64,000 nucleotides of DNA from Clostridia bacterium (GTDB taxonomy: Bacteria > Bacillota > Clostridia > Christensenellales > Borkfalkiaceae): assembly GCA_900767885.1 (NCBI GenBank), contig CAAGAU010000014.1:62001-126000 (forward strand), written 5' to 3'. A program made the translations under genes and the position numbers. The notes beneath the pieces were generated by a model. It made no database searches. It was given only the letters and a program-made list of their open reading frames with translations, and was not told the DNA's origin. Positions 24,963-33,979 of this stretch are shown one piece after another; position 1 is the first letter of the stretch; each line of letters begins with the position of its first letter.

Positions 24963-25403
24963 TTATTTACATTTACAGTCTTCGTGATTGAGGTTTACTC
25001 CGCAACCCGAACAAATACCCTTACAATCCTCTTTGCAAAGAACGGAAACGGGAAAAGACAACAACAATTTCTCGTTTACCATTTCGGTAAGATCAACCAG
25101 TCCGCGCGAATATAAATACGCGCCGTCTGCGTTGTCGTCCTCGGAAAAAGTTTCGTCAAACTCGACAATGTTATGGAAAATAACGTCGTCAAGACAGCGA
25201 GAACACTTCGTCGAAACAAAGTATTCTATCTCGCCTTCCGCCCACACTTCGTTACCGCCAAGCGTAAGAGTGCCGTTTACGGAAACCGGTCTTGAATATT
25301 CGGCGTCAGGTAAAGTGATTGCCGAGTCGTCCGCCTCGTAATCGAAGTGAAACGAACAACTTTCTTTGCCGCTACGTTTTAATTTCTTTACGTCAATAAC
25401 CAT
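24963..25403 (-). CDS. yceD: YceD/DUF177 family protein
   Basis: A 146-residue protein with the family core CSRCLDDVIFHNIVEFDETFSE and a C-terminal four-cysteine tail (CKEDCKGICSGCGVNLNHEDCKCK, cut here to its meaning). DUF177 proteins precede rpmF almost universally and are linked in plants and E. coli to 23S rRNA accumulation. It has its own promoter and is cotranscribed with rpmF. Confidence 0.92.
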   Translation of the reverse strand: MVIDVKKLKRSGKESCSFHFDYEADDSAITLPDAEYSRPVSVNGTLTLGGNEVWAEGEIEYFVSTKCSRCLDDVIFHNIVEFDETFSEDDNADGAYLYSRGLVDLTEMVNEKLLLSFPVSVLCKEDCKGICSGCGVNLNHEDCKCK

Positions 25404-25414
25404 AAGGCTTATAA

Positions 25415-25443
25415 ATTATAAACTATTTTTTTAATAATGTCAA
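25415..25443 (-). promoter_or_regulatory. sigma-A promoter of yceD-rpmF
   Basis: On the minus strand TTGACA (25443-25438), 17-base spacer, TATAAT (25420-25415). Confidence 0.85.
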
Positions 25444-25466
25444 ATTTTTAACTTACAAAAATCGTA

Positions 25467-26663
25467 TTATTTTGCAAGTCTTTTAGTATCGCGCGCAATA
25501 ACGAGTTCTTCGTTGGTCGGAATAACCAGAACTTTAACTTTGGAATCCGCCGCGCTGATATCAGCAATGCCGTCGCCGATATGCTCGTTTTTATAATCGT
25601 CTATCGCCATACCCATATATTCCATATTCTCGGCAATGGCTTTTCTTACGTGCGTAACGTGTTCGCCTACGCCTGCGGTAAATACCACGCAGTCTACCCC
25701 GCCGAGTGCGGCGGCGTATGCGCCGAGATACTTTTTGCATGAATACGAGAACACTTCGAGCGCGAGCGCGGCTCTGTGATTACCCTCTTTAGCTGCCGCC
25801 GTAAGATCGCGGAAATCCGAAGATACGCCGCTTAACCCCATAACGCCGGACTTCTTATTAAGGTAATTAAGCGTTTCCGAAACGCTCATATTATACTTTT
25901 GTCCGAGGAACTCGACGATAGCGGGGTCAAGGTCGCCCGACCTCGTACCCATAGGAACTCCGCCGAGCGGAGTGAAACTCATAGAAGTATCAACGCTCTT
26001 ACCGCCCTTGACTGCCGAAATGGACGAACCGTTACCGAGGTGCATAGTAATAACCTTAAAGTTTTCGTCGTTCTCTCTGCCGAGATATTTAGCCGCCTCG
26101 GACGAAACGAACCTATGGCTTGTACCGTGGAAGCCGTAGCGTCTTACTTTGAAATCGGTGTAAGCCTCGTAAGGAATACCGTAAATATACGCCTTTTCGG
26201 GCATAGTCGAATGGAAAGCGGTATCGAATACTCCCACCATGGGAACGTCGGGCATAATAGCCTTACAAGCCTTTACGCCGATTATGTTCGCCGGCTGATG
26301 AAGCGGAGCAAGTTCGCTAAGACTTTCGATAATAGCCATATTCTCATCGGTTAAAAGTACCGAGTCGTTAAAGACCTCTCCGCTATGGACTATTCTGTGT
26401 CCTACCGCGTCGATTTCTTTCATGGACTTAATCGCGCCGTATTCTTTATCGACAAGCGCGTTTAAAACCACCTTGATAGCCTCGTTATGAGTTGGCATGG
26501 GAGAAGTGATGACCGTTTCTTTGCCGTTAGCTTTATGCTTACAGAACGAACCGTCAAGACCTATTCTCTCGCAACCGCCTTTCGCGATTGCTTTTTCGGT
26601 AGCCATATCTATAAGTTGATATTTAAGCGACGAACTACCTGCGTTTATTACTAAAACTTTCAT
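25467..26663 (-). CDS. ackA: acetate kinase
   Basis: A 398-residue ASKHA kinase: VLVINAGSSSLKYQLID at the start, VGVFDTAFHSTMPE, RRYGFHGTSHRFVS and ITMHLGNGSSISAVKGG as the acetate and nucleotide binding motifs, and FTAGVGEH near the end. It converts acetyl phosphate and ADP to acetate and ATP, the energy-yielding end of fermentation. Located 29 bases after pta. Confidence 0.98.
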   Translation of the reverse strand: MKVLVINAGSSSLKYQLIDMATEKAIAKGGCERIGLDGSFCKHKANGKETVITSPMPTHNEAIKVVLNALVDKEYGAIKSMKEIDAVGHRIVHSGEVFNDSVLLTDENMAIIESLSELAPLHQPANIIGVKACKAIMPDVPMVGVFDTAFHSTMPEKAYIYGIPYEAYTDFKVRRYGFHGTSHRFVSSEAAKYLGRENDENFKVITMHLGNGSSISAVKGGKSVDTSMSFTPLGGVPMGTRSGDLDPAIVEFLGQKYNMSVSETLNYLNKKSGVMGLSGVSSDFRDLTAAAKEGNHRAALALEVFSYSCKKYLGAYAAALGGVDCVVFTAGVGEHVTHVRKAIAENMEYMGMAIDDYKNEHIGDGIADISAADSKVKVLVIPTNEELVIARDTKRLAK

Positions 26664-26692
26664 TATAAAACCTTACCTTTTTATATTTTTTA

Positions 26693-27694
26693 TTATATTT
26701 GAGTCTGCAATGCAGTGATTGCAACCGCCGCGACGATATCCGCCGTATGGCAACCGCGGGACAAATCGTTTATGGGCTTTGCAAGACCTTGGCAAAGAGG
26801 ACCGACCGCCTGGAACCCGCCTAAACGCTCGGTGTTTTTATAGTTGCTGTTGCCTGCGTCGAGATCGGGGAAAATAAGCACGTTGGCGTGTCCGGCAACC
26901 TTAGAGCCGGGGGCTTTGCTCGCGCCAACCTCGGGTACGATTGCCGCATCGAACTGAAGTTCGCCGTCGGCAATAACTTCGGGTTCGATTTCGTGGAATT
27001 TTTCCACCGCCGCAACGACTTTATCTACGTCGGGGTGTTTAGCCGAGCCTTTGGTGGAGTGAGAAATAAACGCTACTCTCGGAGTTATGCCCGCAATGGC
27101 AACCGCACTCTTCGCGCTCGATTGAGCGATATAAGCGAGTTGTTCGGAAGTCGGATTCTGGTTAAGTCCCGAATCGGCATAAATATAGCAACCGTCCTCG
27201 CAGTATTTGTTGCCGCCTTCGGGCGCAATCATCAAAAAGTACGCCGAAACGATAGGCGTGCCTTTAGCCGTTCTTATAACCTGCAAGCCGGGGCGAAGAG
27301 TGTTGGCGGTGGAGTGGCATGCACCCGATACCATGCCGTCTACGTCGTCGGCTTTAAGCATAAGCGCACCGAACATTGTATAATCCTTTTTAAGAGTTTC
27401 TCTCGCGAGTTCGATCGTCATGCCTTTTTCCTTGCGGAGTTCGTACAACAACTCGGCGTACTGCTCGAATTTGTCGCACTTTAATGGGTCTACAATGGTA
27501 ACGCCCACAAGATCGACTTCGGGATTGTTTTTTCTTATTTCTTCTTCGTTACCGAGCAAAGTGATTTTCGCTATACCCTCTTTAACCGAATCGGCGGCGG
27601 CTTGCACCACTCTTTTATCTTCACCCTCGGGAAGAACTATATGTTTGCCGAGCAGCGACGCTCTTTTTTTAATATCGTCTAAAACTTTTGACAT
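26693..27694 (-). CDS. pta: phosphate acetyltransferase
   Basis: A 333-residue short-form Pta with IVLPEGEDKR-like start (HIVLPEGEDKRVVQAAADSV), GMVSGACHSTANTLRPGLQVI and PDLDAGNSNYKNTERLGGF motifs. It makes acetyl phosphate from acetyl-CoA. It lacks the N-terminal regulatory domains of the long E. coli enzyme, as usual in Firmicutes. First gene of the pta-ackA unit, divergent from tmcAL. Confidence 0.97.
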   Translation of the reverse strand: MSKVLDDIKKRASLLGKHIVLPEGEDKRVVQAAADSVKEGIAKITLLGNEEEIRKNNPEVDLVGVTIVDPLKCDKFEQYAELLYELRKEKGMTIELARETLKKDYTMFGALMLKADDVDGMVSGACHSTANTLRPGLQVIRTAKGTPIVSAYFLMIAPEGGNKYCEDGCYIYADSGLNQNPTSEQLAYIAQSSAKSAVAIAGITPRVAFISHSTKGSAKHPDVDKVVAAVEKFHEIEPEVIADGELQFDAAIVPEVGASKAPGSKVAGHANVLIFPDLDAGNSNYKNTERLGGFQAVGPLCQGLAKPINDLSRGCHTADIVAAVAITALQTQI

Positions 27695-27782
27695 AATGCT
27701 CCTTTTCAGCGGCGAAATACGTTCAATCGCTTGAATTTTTTCGCGCGTTGGTATAAAATGTTATTAAATTAACGATATTTAC

Positions 27783-27811
27783 ATTATACACTAAAAAGCA
27801 ATAAATATCAA
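27783..27811 (-). promoter_or_regulatory. sigma-A promoter of pta-ackA
   Basis: On the minus strand TTGATA (27811-27806), 17-base spacer, TATAAT (27788-27783), about 85 bases upstream of the ATG. Confidence 0.8.
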
Positions 27812-27837
27812 CGAAAAAACCGCGATAGGAGATTATT

Positions 27838-29013
27838 TTGAAAATTTGTTTTGCGATATGCGAATATAACCCCTTTCACAACGGGCATTTAAAGCATCTG
27901 GAATATATAAAAGAAAAAATAAAACCCGACGCCGTGGCGATTATTATGAGCGGAGATTTTACTCAACGCGGAGAAATAGCCGTTCTCGACAAGTACACGC
28001 GCGCCGAACACGCGATTAAGGCGGGCGCGGACGTGGTTTTCGAATTGCCTGCGATTTTTGCCGCCGCGCCCGCCGAAATATTCGCAAAAGGCGCGATAAG
28101 CATTATAAACCGCGTACATGGCGAAAAGGTGCTTTGCTTCGGAACGGAAAGCGCGGAAAAAGAAAAACTTTTGTCAACCGCCGCCGCGCTTATAAACGAA
28201 ACCAAGGAATTTAAAAAACTTTACAAGGAAGAGTTGAAAACCGGAATACCGAGCATAAAGGCGAAAATAAACGCACTTAACAAAATGGACCTCGAAAACC
28301 TCGACTTCGAGTTGCTTAAAAGTCCAAACAACATTCTTGCGGTAGAATACGCAAAAGCGGTGCTTTCATACAAGTCGGACGTAACGCTCGAACCCATTTT
28401 ACGCCAAGGCGCGGCTTACGACGACGCCGAACTTAAAAAAGGCGTTTCTTCCGCGCTCGCCATAAGACAGGCGATTACGGACGGAAAATTAAAAAAGGTC
28501 AAGGACTCCGTGCCGGGTTTCGTTTACGCCGACCTGCCCGACAATCTGCCCTGCGCCGACGATATTATATTTTATTCTCTTTTAAAAACGCCTAAAAGCG
28601 AAATGGCTAAAATACTCGATTGCAACGAAGGGTTGGAAAACAGAATAAAAGCACTCGCATGCAACTGTTTAACTCTTGACGCACTTAAAGAAAAACTTAA
28701 AACCAAGCGTTACACTTACGCCAGGCTTTCGCGCATACTGCTTTCCTGCATGCTCGGCATAGACGAAAAACTTATAAGAAAAAGTCTTGAACAAGAATTG
28801 TATTTAAAAGTTCTTGCAATTAACAAACAAAAAACCGACCTACTTTCATATTTCGATAAAAATTCAGACCTGCCGCTTATAACGCGCAAAAGCGACGCCG
28901 CGAAATTAGATGGCGTTGCGGCGGAATGTTTCAAAAAAGACGTTTTCGCTAATCTCGTTTTCGATTTTATAAACGGCAAAAGAACCAACGAATACGAAAT
29001 GAAAATGGTATAA
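27838..29013 (+). CDS. tmcAL: tRNA(Met) cytidine acetate ligase (TmcAL/YlbM)
   Basis: A 391-residue nucleotidyltransferase-fold enzyme: AICEYNPFHNGHLKHLE holds the HxGH motif, and VAIIMSGDFTQRGEIAVLDKYTRAEHA follows. TmcAL activates acetate with ATP to acetylate the wobble cytidine of elongator tRNA(Met). The start is TTG with AGGAG seven bases before it. Use of acetate fits its place next to pta-ackA and yceD-rpmF, a common Firmicute arrangement. Confidence 0.94.
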   Translation: MKICFAICEYNPFHNGHLKHLEYIKEKIKPDAVAIIMSGDFTQRGEIAVLDKYTRAEHAIKAGADVVFELPAIFAAAPAEIFAKGAISIINRVHGEKVLCFGTESAEKEKLLSTAAALINETKEFKKLYKEELKTGIPSIKAKINALNKMDLENLDFELLKSPNNILAVEYAKAVLSYKSDVTLEPILRQGAAYDDAELKKGVSSALAIRQAITDGKLKKVKDSVPGFVYADLPDNLPCADDIIFYSLLKTPKSEMAKILDCNEGLENRIKALACNCLTLDALKEKLKTKRYTYARLSRILLSCMLGIDEKLIRKSLEQELYLKVLAINKQKTDLLSYFDKNSDLPLITRKSDAAKLDGVAAECFKKDVFANLVFDFINGKRTNEYEMKMV

Positions 29014-29019
29014 ATATAT

Positions 29020-29046
29020 GCGGCGCGCCGAAATTCGGCGCGCCGC
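29020..29046. terminator. GC-rich hairpin between convergent genes
   Basis: Thirteen-base perfect arms (29020-29032, 29034-29046). The flanking T run is weak, so it is a less certain terminator for tmcAL and for the convergent gene. Confidence 0.6.
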
Positions 29047-29053
29047 GTTTAAA

Positions 29054-30331
29054 TTAAAAGTTGATGATTCCCGCGTTGACAAGTTCCTGCAAAGAACAGA
29101 GAATACCTATCTTTGCGTGCGCCCACGTCAGACCGCCCTGAAAATATACGGCGTAAGGCTCGCGGATAGGACCGTCGGCGGAAAGTTCGATAGACGAACC
29201 CTGCACGAACGCGCCCGCCGCCATTATAACTTTACTGTCATAACCGGGCATATCCCACGGAATAGGCGTAACGTAACTATCTACGGGCGCAGCCTCCTGT
29301 ATACCCTTACAAAAAGCGCACATGGCCTCTTCGCTGCCGAGTTCTACCGCCTGAATTATATCGTGTCTGTCCTCGTCGGCGTCGGGGAAACATTTATAAC
29401 CGAGTTTCTGATACACGTTCGCGGCGAAAATCGCGCCTTTCAGCGCGCCCGCGGTTACGGTAGGCGCAAGGAAAAAGCCCTGATAAAAACTTTGCATTAC
29501 GCCGAGGCTCGCGCCGACTTCCTGTCCGAGTCCCGGTGCGGAAAGACGATATGCGCATCTGTCCACGCATTCCTGCGTTCCGCAAATATAACCGCCTACG
29601 GGAGCAAGTCCGCCGCCCGGGTTCTTTATAAGCGACCCCACGACCATATCCGCGCCGTAGTCCGACGGCTCTTCGGTTTCAACGAATTCGCCGTAACAGT
29701 TGTCTACCATTACCTTTACCGACGGCTTGATTTTTTTGACGAACGATATAAGTTCGCCTATTTGTTTAACCGAAAAAGTCGGGCGGGTCTGATACCCCTT
29801 ACTGCGCTGAATGGTAACGAGCGCGGTTTTTTCGTTTATGGCTTTTGCGATATTGTCGTAATCGAACGAACCGTCTGCCAACAAATCCACTTGTCTGTAA
29901 GTTACGCCGTATTCTTTAAGCGAGCATTTGGATTCCCTTATGCCGATAACCTCTTCGAGAGTGTCGTAAGGCTTGCCTACTGGCGATAAAAGTTCGTCGC
30001 CGGGCAAAAGATTAGCCGAAAGCGCGACGGTTAAAGCGTGAGTACCGCAAACTATTTGCGGACGAACGAGCGCAGCCTCGGTATGAAAAGTTTCGCTGTA
30101 TACTTTTTCGATTTTATCCCTGCCCACGTCGTTATAACCGTAACCCGTGGAGGCGGCGAAACAAGCGACGTCCACCCTCGCCTTTTGCATAGCGGCAAGC
30201 ACTTTGCATTGATTGTATTCCGCTATTTTATCTATTTTTTCAAACCTGTCTTTAAGACCGTCTATTATCTTTTCGCCGTACTCGTATACTTCCTTGGAAA
30301 TACCGAGTTTTTCATACGCTCTGTAAAACAT
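29054..30331 (-). CDS. PLP enzyme of the YnbB/aluminium-resistance family
   Basis: A 425-residue fold-type I PLP protein related to methionine gamma-lyase. Seen: RPQIVCGTHALTVALSANLLPGDELL, VMVDNCYGEFVE with the aspartate facing the cofactor, and GSLIKNPGGGLAPVGGYI with the Schiff-base lysine. These motifs define the family called aluminium-resistance or cystathionine beta-lyase-like proteins, whose substrate is unclear. ATG 30331 was preferred over a GTG 6 bases upstream. Upstream lies a mobile-like repeat element. Confidence 0.9.
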   Translation of the reverse strand: MFYRAYEKLGISKEVYEYGEKIIDGLKDRFEKIDKIAEYNQCKVLAAMQKARVDVACFAASTGYGYNDVGRDKIEKVYSETFHTEAALVRPQIVCGTHALTVALSANLLPGDELLSPVGKPYDTLEEVIGIRESKCSLKEYGVTYRQVDLLADGSFDYDNIAKAINEKTALVTIQRSKGYQTRPTFSVKQIGELISFVKKIKPSVKVMVDNCYGEFVETEEPSDYGADMVVGSLIKNPGGGLAPVGGYICGTQECVDRCAYRLSAPGLGQEVGASLGVMQSFYQGFFLAPTVTAGALKGAIFAANVYQKLGYKCFPDADEDRHDIIQAVELGSEEAMCAFCKGIQEAAPVDSYVTPIPWDMPGYDSKVIMAAGAFVQGSSIELSADGPIREPYAVYFQGGLTWAHAKIGILCSLQELVNAGIINF

Positions 30332-30348
30332 AAACACTCCGAATAATT

Positions 30349-30353
30349 GATTA
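30349..30353. repeat. left target-site duplication GATTA
   Basis: GATTA abuts the left end of the inverted-repeat element and is repeated at 30635-30639 immediately after its right end. Confidence 0.7.
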
Positions 30354-30634
30354 TATGCCAGGCAAGAATAATACGAACCGTGGTCTGACGTCGTGTTTTT
30401 GACTAATACTGTGTTGCGCTCACGGGTTATACGGACAGTATTAACCCATTCGCGCGCCTTGGCTTAGTCTAAAAACACGACGTTAGACTTGCATGCAACA
30501 AAAACGCCGATATTTTTGATGATTTGTTGCAAAGGCGAGGACGGTAGTACTGTATGTACACCATCCGAGAATTTGCAAAAAAGCACATAAATATCGGCGT
30601 TTTTGCAAGGTTCGTATTATTCTTGTCTAGCATA
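30354..30634. mobile_element. MITE-like element with 26-bp terminal inverted repeats and nested stems
   Basis: The 330 bases between the YnbB-type gene and the ABC ATPase gene hold this 281-bp element and no gene. Its terminal repeats (30354-30379 and 30609-30634) match at 24 of 26 positions. GATTA flanks it directly on both sides. Inside are two side-by-side long inverted repeats: stem A (30383-30406 with 30464-30488) contains a smaller AATACTGT/ACAGTATT stem; stem B pairs 30500-30515 with 30589-30604 perfectly. No reading frame of useful size is present, so any transposase must act in trans. The folded form would be a cloverleaf-like three-way junction. Confidence 0.75.
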
Positions 30635-30668
30635 GATTATATCATTTACCGACGTTTTTTGCAAACGA

Positions 30669-31415
30669 TTATATATCCTTATTCAGAACGCGGTATAAAA
30701 ATTCCTGTGTCCTGACGTTTTTAGGCGAATTGAATATAACCTCGGGCGTATCGTCTTCGGCAACAACGCCGCCGTCCATAAATATTACCCTGGAGGAAAC
30801 GTCTTTTGCAAATTGCATTTCGTGCGTTACGACGAGCATCGTAAAACCCGCCTCGGCAAGTTTTTTCATAACTTGCAAAACTTCGCCTACCATTTCGGGA
30901 TCGAGTGCGGACGTAGGCTCGTCGAACAAAAGAACTTCAGGCTCCATTGCAAGCGCACGGGCAATGGCGACCCTCTGTTTTTGTCCGCCCGAAAGTTGAG
31001 CGGGACGAGCGTTTATAAACTCGCTCATTCCTACCATTTCAAGGTACTTTCTCGCTTTTTCCTCCGCTTCGGCTTTCGTTCTTTTTAAAACCGTAGTCTG
31101 CCCTACCACGCAGTTTTTAAGAACGTTCATATTATTAAACAGATTAAAGTGCTGAAACACCATGCCGACTTTCGTTCTGTATGCGGTAGTATTGAATTCA
31201 GGCGCCAGTATATCTTCGCCCAAATACGATATTTTACCCGAAGTAGGACGTTCGAGTAAATTTATGCAACGTAACATAGTGCTTTTGCCCGAACCCGAAG
31301 CGCCTATTATCAAAACGACTTCGCCCTTTCCCACTTCAAGGTTTACACCCTTTAAAACCTCGTGATTACCGAAAGACTTCTTTAAATCTTCTATTTTTAT
31401 TACCGTATCAATCAT
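30669..31415 (-). CDS. amino acid ABC transporter ATP-binding protein, probably lysine
   Basis: A 248-residue ATPase of the GlnQ/ArtP group: Walker [11 protein letters not shown]-loop VFQHFNLF, signature [15 protein letters not shown], Walker [15 protein letters not shown] and switch VTHEM. It powers uptake with the fused binding protein-permease whose gene overlaps its start by 8 bases. Lysine specificity comes from the riboswitch at the head of the operon, not from the ATPase. Confidence 0.93.
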   Translation of the reverse strand: MIDTVIKIEDLKKSFGNHEVLKGVNLEVGKGEVVLIIGASGSGKSTMLRCINLLERPTSGKISYLGEDILAPEFNTTAYRTKVGMVFQHFNLFNNMNVLKNCVVGQTTVLKRTKAEAEEKARKYLEMVGMSEFINARPAQLSGGQKQRVAIARALAMEPEVLLFDEPTSALDPEMVGEVLQVMKKLAEAGFTMLVVTHEMQFAKDVSSRVIFMDGGVVAEDDTPEVIFNSPKNVRTQEFLYRVLNKDI

Positions 31416-33048
31416 TTGGCGTTTCTCCTTCGCTTATTTTTATCATAGACGCGCTGTCGCTCTGCGAACCGCATATAGTGTAGTCTTTTTTACCGTCGAG
31501 CAGTCTTTCGACGAGCCTTAACAATCTGGTAATGGTAAACGTAAGAATGAAGTATATGACGCAGACTATAGCGTAAGTTTCGAATATCGCAAACGTAGCC
31601 TTGGAAGCAACCGTCGCCTGGTAGAACAATTCCGCAACGCCGATTACGTTTAATACGGAAGTATCCTTGATGTTTATTACGAACTCATTGGAAACCGCCG
31701 GCAGAATATTTCTGAGAACCTGAGGCATAACCACCTTAACCATAATCTGGAAGTGATTCATACCGATAGACTGCGCACCCTCGTACTGCCCTTTATCTAC
31801 GGAAATTATACCGCCTCTCACTATTTCGGATATGTACGCGCCAGTGTTTATTGAAACTATAAGTATTGCCGACGGCAACAAAGGCAACGTAACGCCTCCC
31901 GTTATAAACGCATAACCCCAATAAATAACCATCGCCTGAACCATCATAGGCGTGCTTCTGAAAATCTCGATATAGCACGATAAAATAAAGTTGATTATTT
32001 TCTGAATAACCGTAACCCATTTTCTGCGCGATAGGGGAATGGTTTTTATAATACCTACGATTATACCTATTAAAAGACCTACGATCGTGGAAACCAACGA
32101 TATAAGTAAAGTGTACCCTACGCCTTTTAACAGTTGTCCCGAATAAGTTTTAAGAATTTTCCCGACAGTTGCAAAGAAAGAGTCGTCCTCGGTTATTTCC
32201 ACCGCAAGAGTTTTTGCAAGTCCGACCGCCTCGGTCATAAGGCTTTGTTTTTCTTCTTCGCTTATGCCGTTTATTATATCGTTAAGAGAACTTAACAGTA
32301 CGGAACCTTTTTTAACGCCTACCGCAAGCGTTACGTTAGACAAATCTTCTACCGTAAAACCCGTGTCGTTATTTTTAAGGTGAACGTAAGTAAATTCGGA
32401 GTTACCGTTGCAATCTGCGGTAGCGCCCGGTTCTTCGGCGATATAACCGTCTACCGTTTTAGATTTTAAAGCGGTTATCATAGTAGGAAAGTCTTCGAGC
32501 GGAGTCTGGTGATTTACGCCCTCTATCTGATCCACTACCGTATCGTGGAAAGTACCCGACTGAGCGACTATTTTAGCACCCGTCGAGTTAAAATCTGCAA
32601 GCGAAGTTGCGTTTGCGTATCTACCGTCTTTTCTGACGACTATAACCAGGTTGGATTCGTAATAGGGAACGGTAAAATCGACTTTTTCTTTTCTCTCGCT
32701 CGTAGGGCTCATACCCGCGATGATAAGATCGAGAGTTCCCGATTGCACGCCGGGGATAAGCGAATCCCATTCGAGCGCGTGTATCTCGAGTTTTTTACCG
32801 AGCGAATCCGCGATTTTTTTAGCAATCTTAACGTCGTAACCGTTGGCGTACTGACCTTTTTTGCCGTCGATTTCCACCGCTCCCTCGTCGGACGAAAGTT
32901 GCGTCCAGTTATACGGTTGATAGCCGCATTCCATACCGACGCGAAGAACGGAAGCACGGTCGGTCTTTTTACACCCGAACAGCGTAAAAACAGACGCCGC
33001 CATAATTACCGCGACCAACGCGAGTGCCACTTTGCGTAATTTTTTCAT
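31408..33048 (-). CDS. fused substrate-binding protein and permease of an amino acid ABC transporter
   Basis: A 546-residue fusion. Residues 1-26 are a lipoprotein signal (VFTLFGC lipobox); about 35-285 form a type 3 solute-binding domain ([57 protein letters not shown]); about 305-525 form the HisM/GlnP-type permease ([54 protein letters not shown]). In such fusions each of two permeases carries a binding domain. The lysine riboswitch in its leader makes lysine the likely substrate. Confidence 0.94.
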   Translation of the reverse strand: MKKLRKVALALVAVIMAASVFTLFGCKKTDRASVLRVGMECGYQPYNWTQLSSDEGAVEIDGKKGQYANGYDVKIAKKIADSLGKKLEIHALEWDSLIPGVQSGTLDLIIAGMSPTSERKEKVDFTVPYYESNLVIVVRKDGRYANATSLADFNSTGAKIVAQSGTFHDTVVDQIEGVNHQTPLEDFPTMITALKSKTVDGYIAEEPGATADCNGNSEFTYVHLKNNDTGFTVEDLSNVTLAVGVKKGSVLLSSLNDIINGISEEEKQSLMTEAVGLAKTLAVEITEDDSFFATVGKILKTYSGQLLKGVGYTLLISLVSTIVGLLIGIIVGIIKTIPLSRRKWVTVIQKIINFILSCYIEIFRSTPMMVQAMVIYWGYAFITGGVTLPLLPSAILIVSINTGAYISEIVRGGIISVDKGQYEGAQSIGMNHFQIMVKVVMPQVLRNILPAVSNEFVINIKDTSVLNVIGVAELFYQATVASKATFAIFETYAIVCVIYFILTFTITRLLRLVERLLDGKKDYTICGSQSDSASMIKISEGETPND

Positions 33049-33068
33049 TAGCGAATCTCCTTTGCATT

Positions 33069-33109
33069 AAAAAATCCCGCGGTAGAGCCTGAACAGCAAT
33101 ACCGCGGGA
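33069..33109 (-). terminator. riboswitch-linked terminator
   Basis: On the minus strand TCCCGCGGTA (33109-33100) and TACCGCGGGA (33084-33075) pair, followed by TTTTTTAA. It lies between the lysine aptamer and the transporter gene, so it is the expression platform for premature termination. Confidence 0.9.
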
Positions 33110-33130
33110 CTGAACGTCCGCTAATATTAC

Positions 33131-33297
33131 GATAGCCCTCCGTTTGAAAACAAACGACAGTCGGCGGAATATTCTCCCGACGCCCAACCTCTCGCAAAAC
33201 TCGAATTTTGCGCGGTTTCGGCAAATCTTCCTTTCTTTTTCACCCCGTTACGAGCGGTTGCGGTGAAAAATACTTTTAAGACTTGCGCCTCTACCTA
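33131..33297 (-). ncRNA. lysine riboswitch (L box)
   Basis: The minus strand runs AGGTAGAGGCGCAAG, AAAAGTA, a GGGTGAAA-type arm, GGAAG..GCCGAAA, GAGGTTGGGCGTCGGGAG and finally GGAGGGCTATCG, which are the conserved blocks of the lysine aptamer in the right order. It is about 167 bases, the usual size. With the terminator just downstream, lysine binding should turn the transporter off. The 329 bases between the transporter and engB are taken up by this leader. Confidence 0.95.
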
Positions 33298-33320
33298 AGA
33301 TTATTTATTTTTACTTGTTT

Positions 33321-33349
33321 AGCATACTCCTATTTTTTTAATAATGCAA
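33321..33349 (-). promoter_or_regulatory. promoter of the lysine riboswitch transcript
   Basis: On the minus strand TTGCAT (33349-33344), 17-base spacer, TATGCT (33326-33321). Confidence 0.65.
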
Positions 33350-33377
33350 GCGTTTTAAACAGGTTTTTAAAAAAAAA

Positions 33378-33977
33378 TTATATTTTTCCCGATTTTATAA
33401 GGTCTATTACCTTTTCGATTTTTGCCAAAACCTCTTCTCTGCCCGCTTTGGTCTGGGAAGAAATGCCCAGAACGTCGTTTTCCGTCATGGCAAATTTGTT
33501 CGCTACCGAGCGAATACGATTTTTTAACTGCATTTTTGGAACTTTGTCGGTTTTGGTAACGATTACCGTAAACGGAACAGCCGACGAATGCAAAAAACTT
33601 ATCATGACAAGATCGTCGGGAGTAGGATCGTGGCGGACGTCGGCAAGAGCGAAAACGTAGTCGTAATTGCTCTTGTCGGCAAAAAACTTTTCCATAGTAA
33701 CCGCCCACTTGTCTTTTTCTTCTTTGGAAACTTTCGCGTAACCGTATCCCGGCAGGTCGGCGAGAACAAAATCGCCGAAATCGAAATAATTTACGAGGCG
33801 GGTGCGCCCCGGGGTGTCCGAAGTTTTCGCAAGTTTTTTCATATTGGCAAGCGTGTTTATAAACGAACTTTTGCCAACGTTTGATTTACCTACTACCGCT
33901 ATTGTCGGTTTGGTTTTTTTTATAAACTGTTCGGGGCGCGCCGCCGAGGTTATAAACGATGCGTTTTTTATAATCAT
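33378..33977 (-). CDS. engB: ribosome biogenesis GTPase EngB/YsxC
   Basis: A 199-residue GTPase: G1 VVGKSNVGKSSFIN, G2 region TSDTPGRTRLVNYF, G3 ADLPGYGYAKV, G4 VTKTDKV. EngB assists late assembly of the 50S subunit. It begins 3 bases after lon, the standard lon-engB arrangement of Firmicutes, and ends before the lysine leader without a clear terminator. Confidence 0.96.
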   Translation of the reverse strand: MIIKNASFITSAARPEQFIKKTKPTIAVVGKSNVGKSSFINTLANMKKLAKTSDTPGRTRLVNYFDFGDFVLADLPGYGYAKVSKEEKDKWAVTMEKFFADKSNYDYVFALADVRHDPTPDDLVMISFLHSSAVPFTVIVTKTDKVPKMQLKNRIRSVANKFAMTENDVLGISSQTKAGREEVLAKIEKVIDLIKSGKI

Positions 33978-33979
33978 AA

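Noticed and set aside
29054..29989. A 323-residue plus-strand frame starting at 29018
   Set aside because: It is antisense to the PLP enzyme, which has clear cofactor-binding motifs; the frame is rich in Arg and aromatic residues typical of antisense translation.
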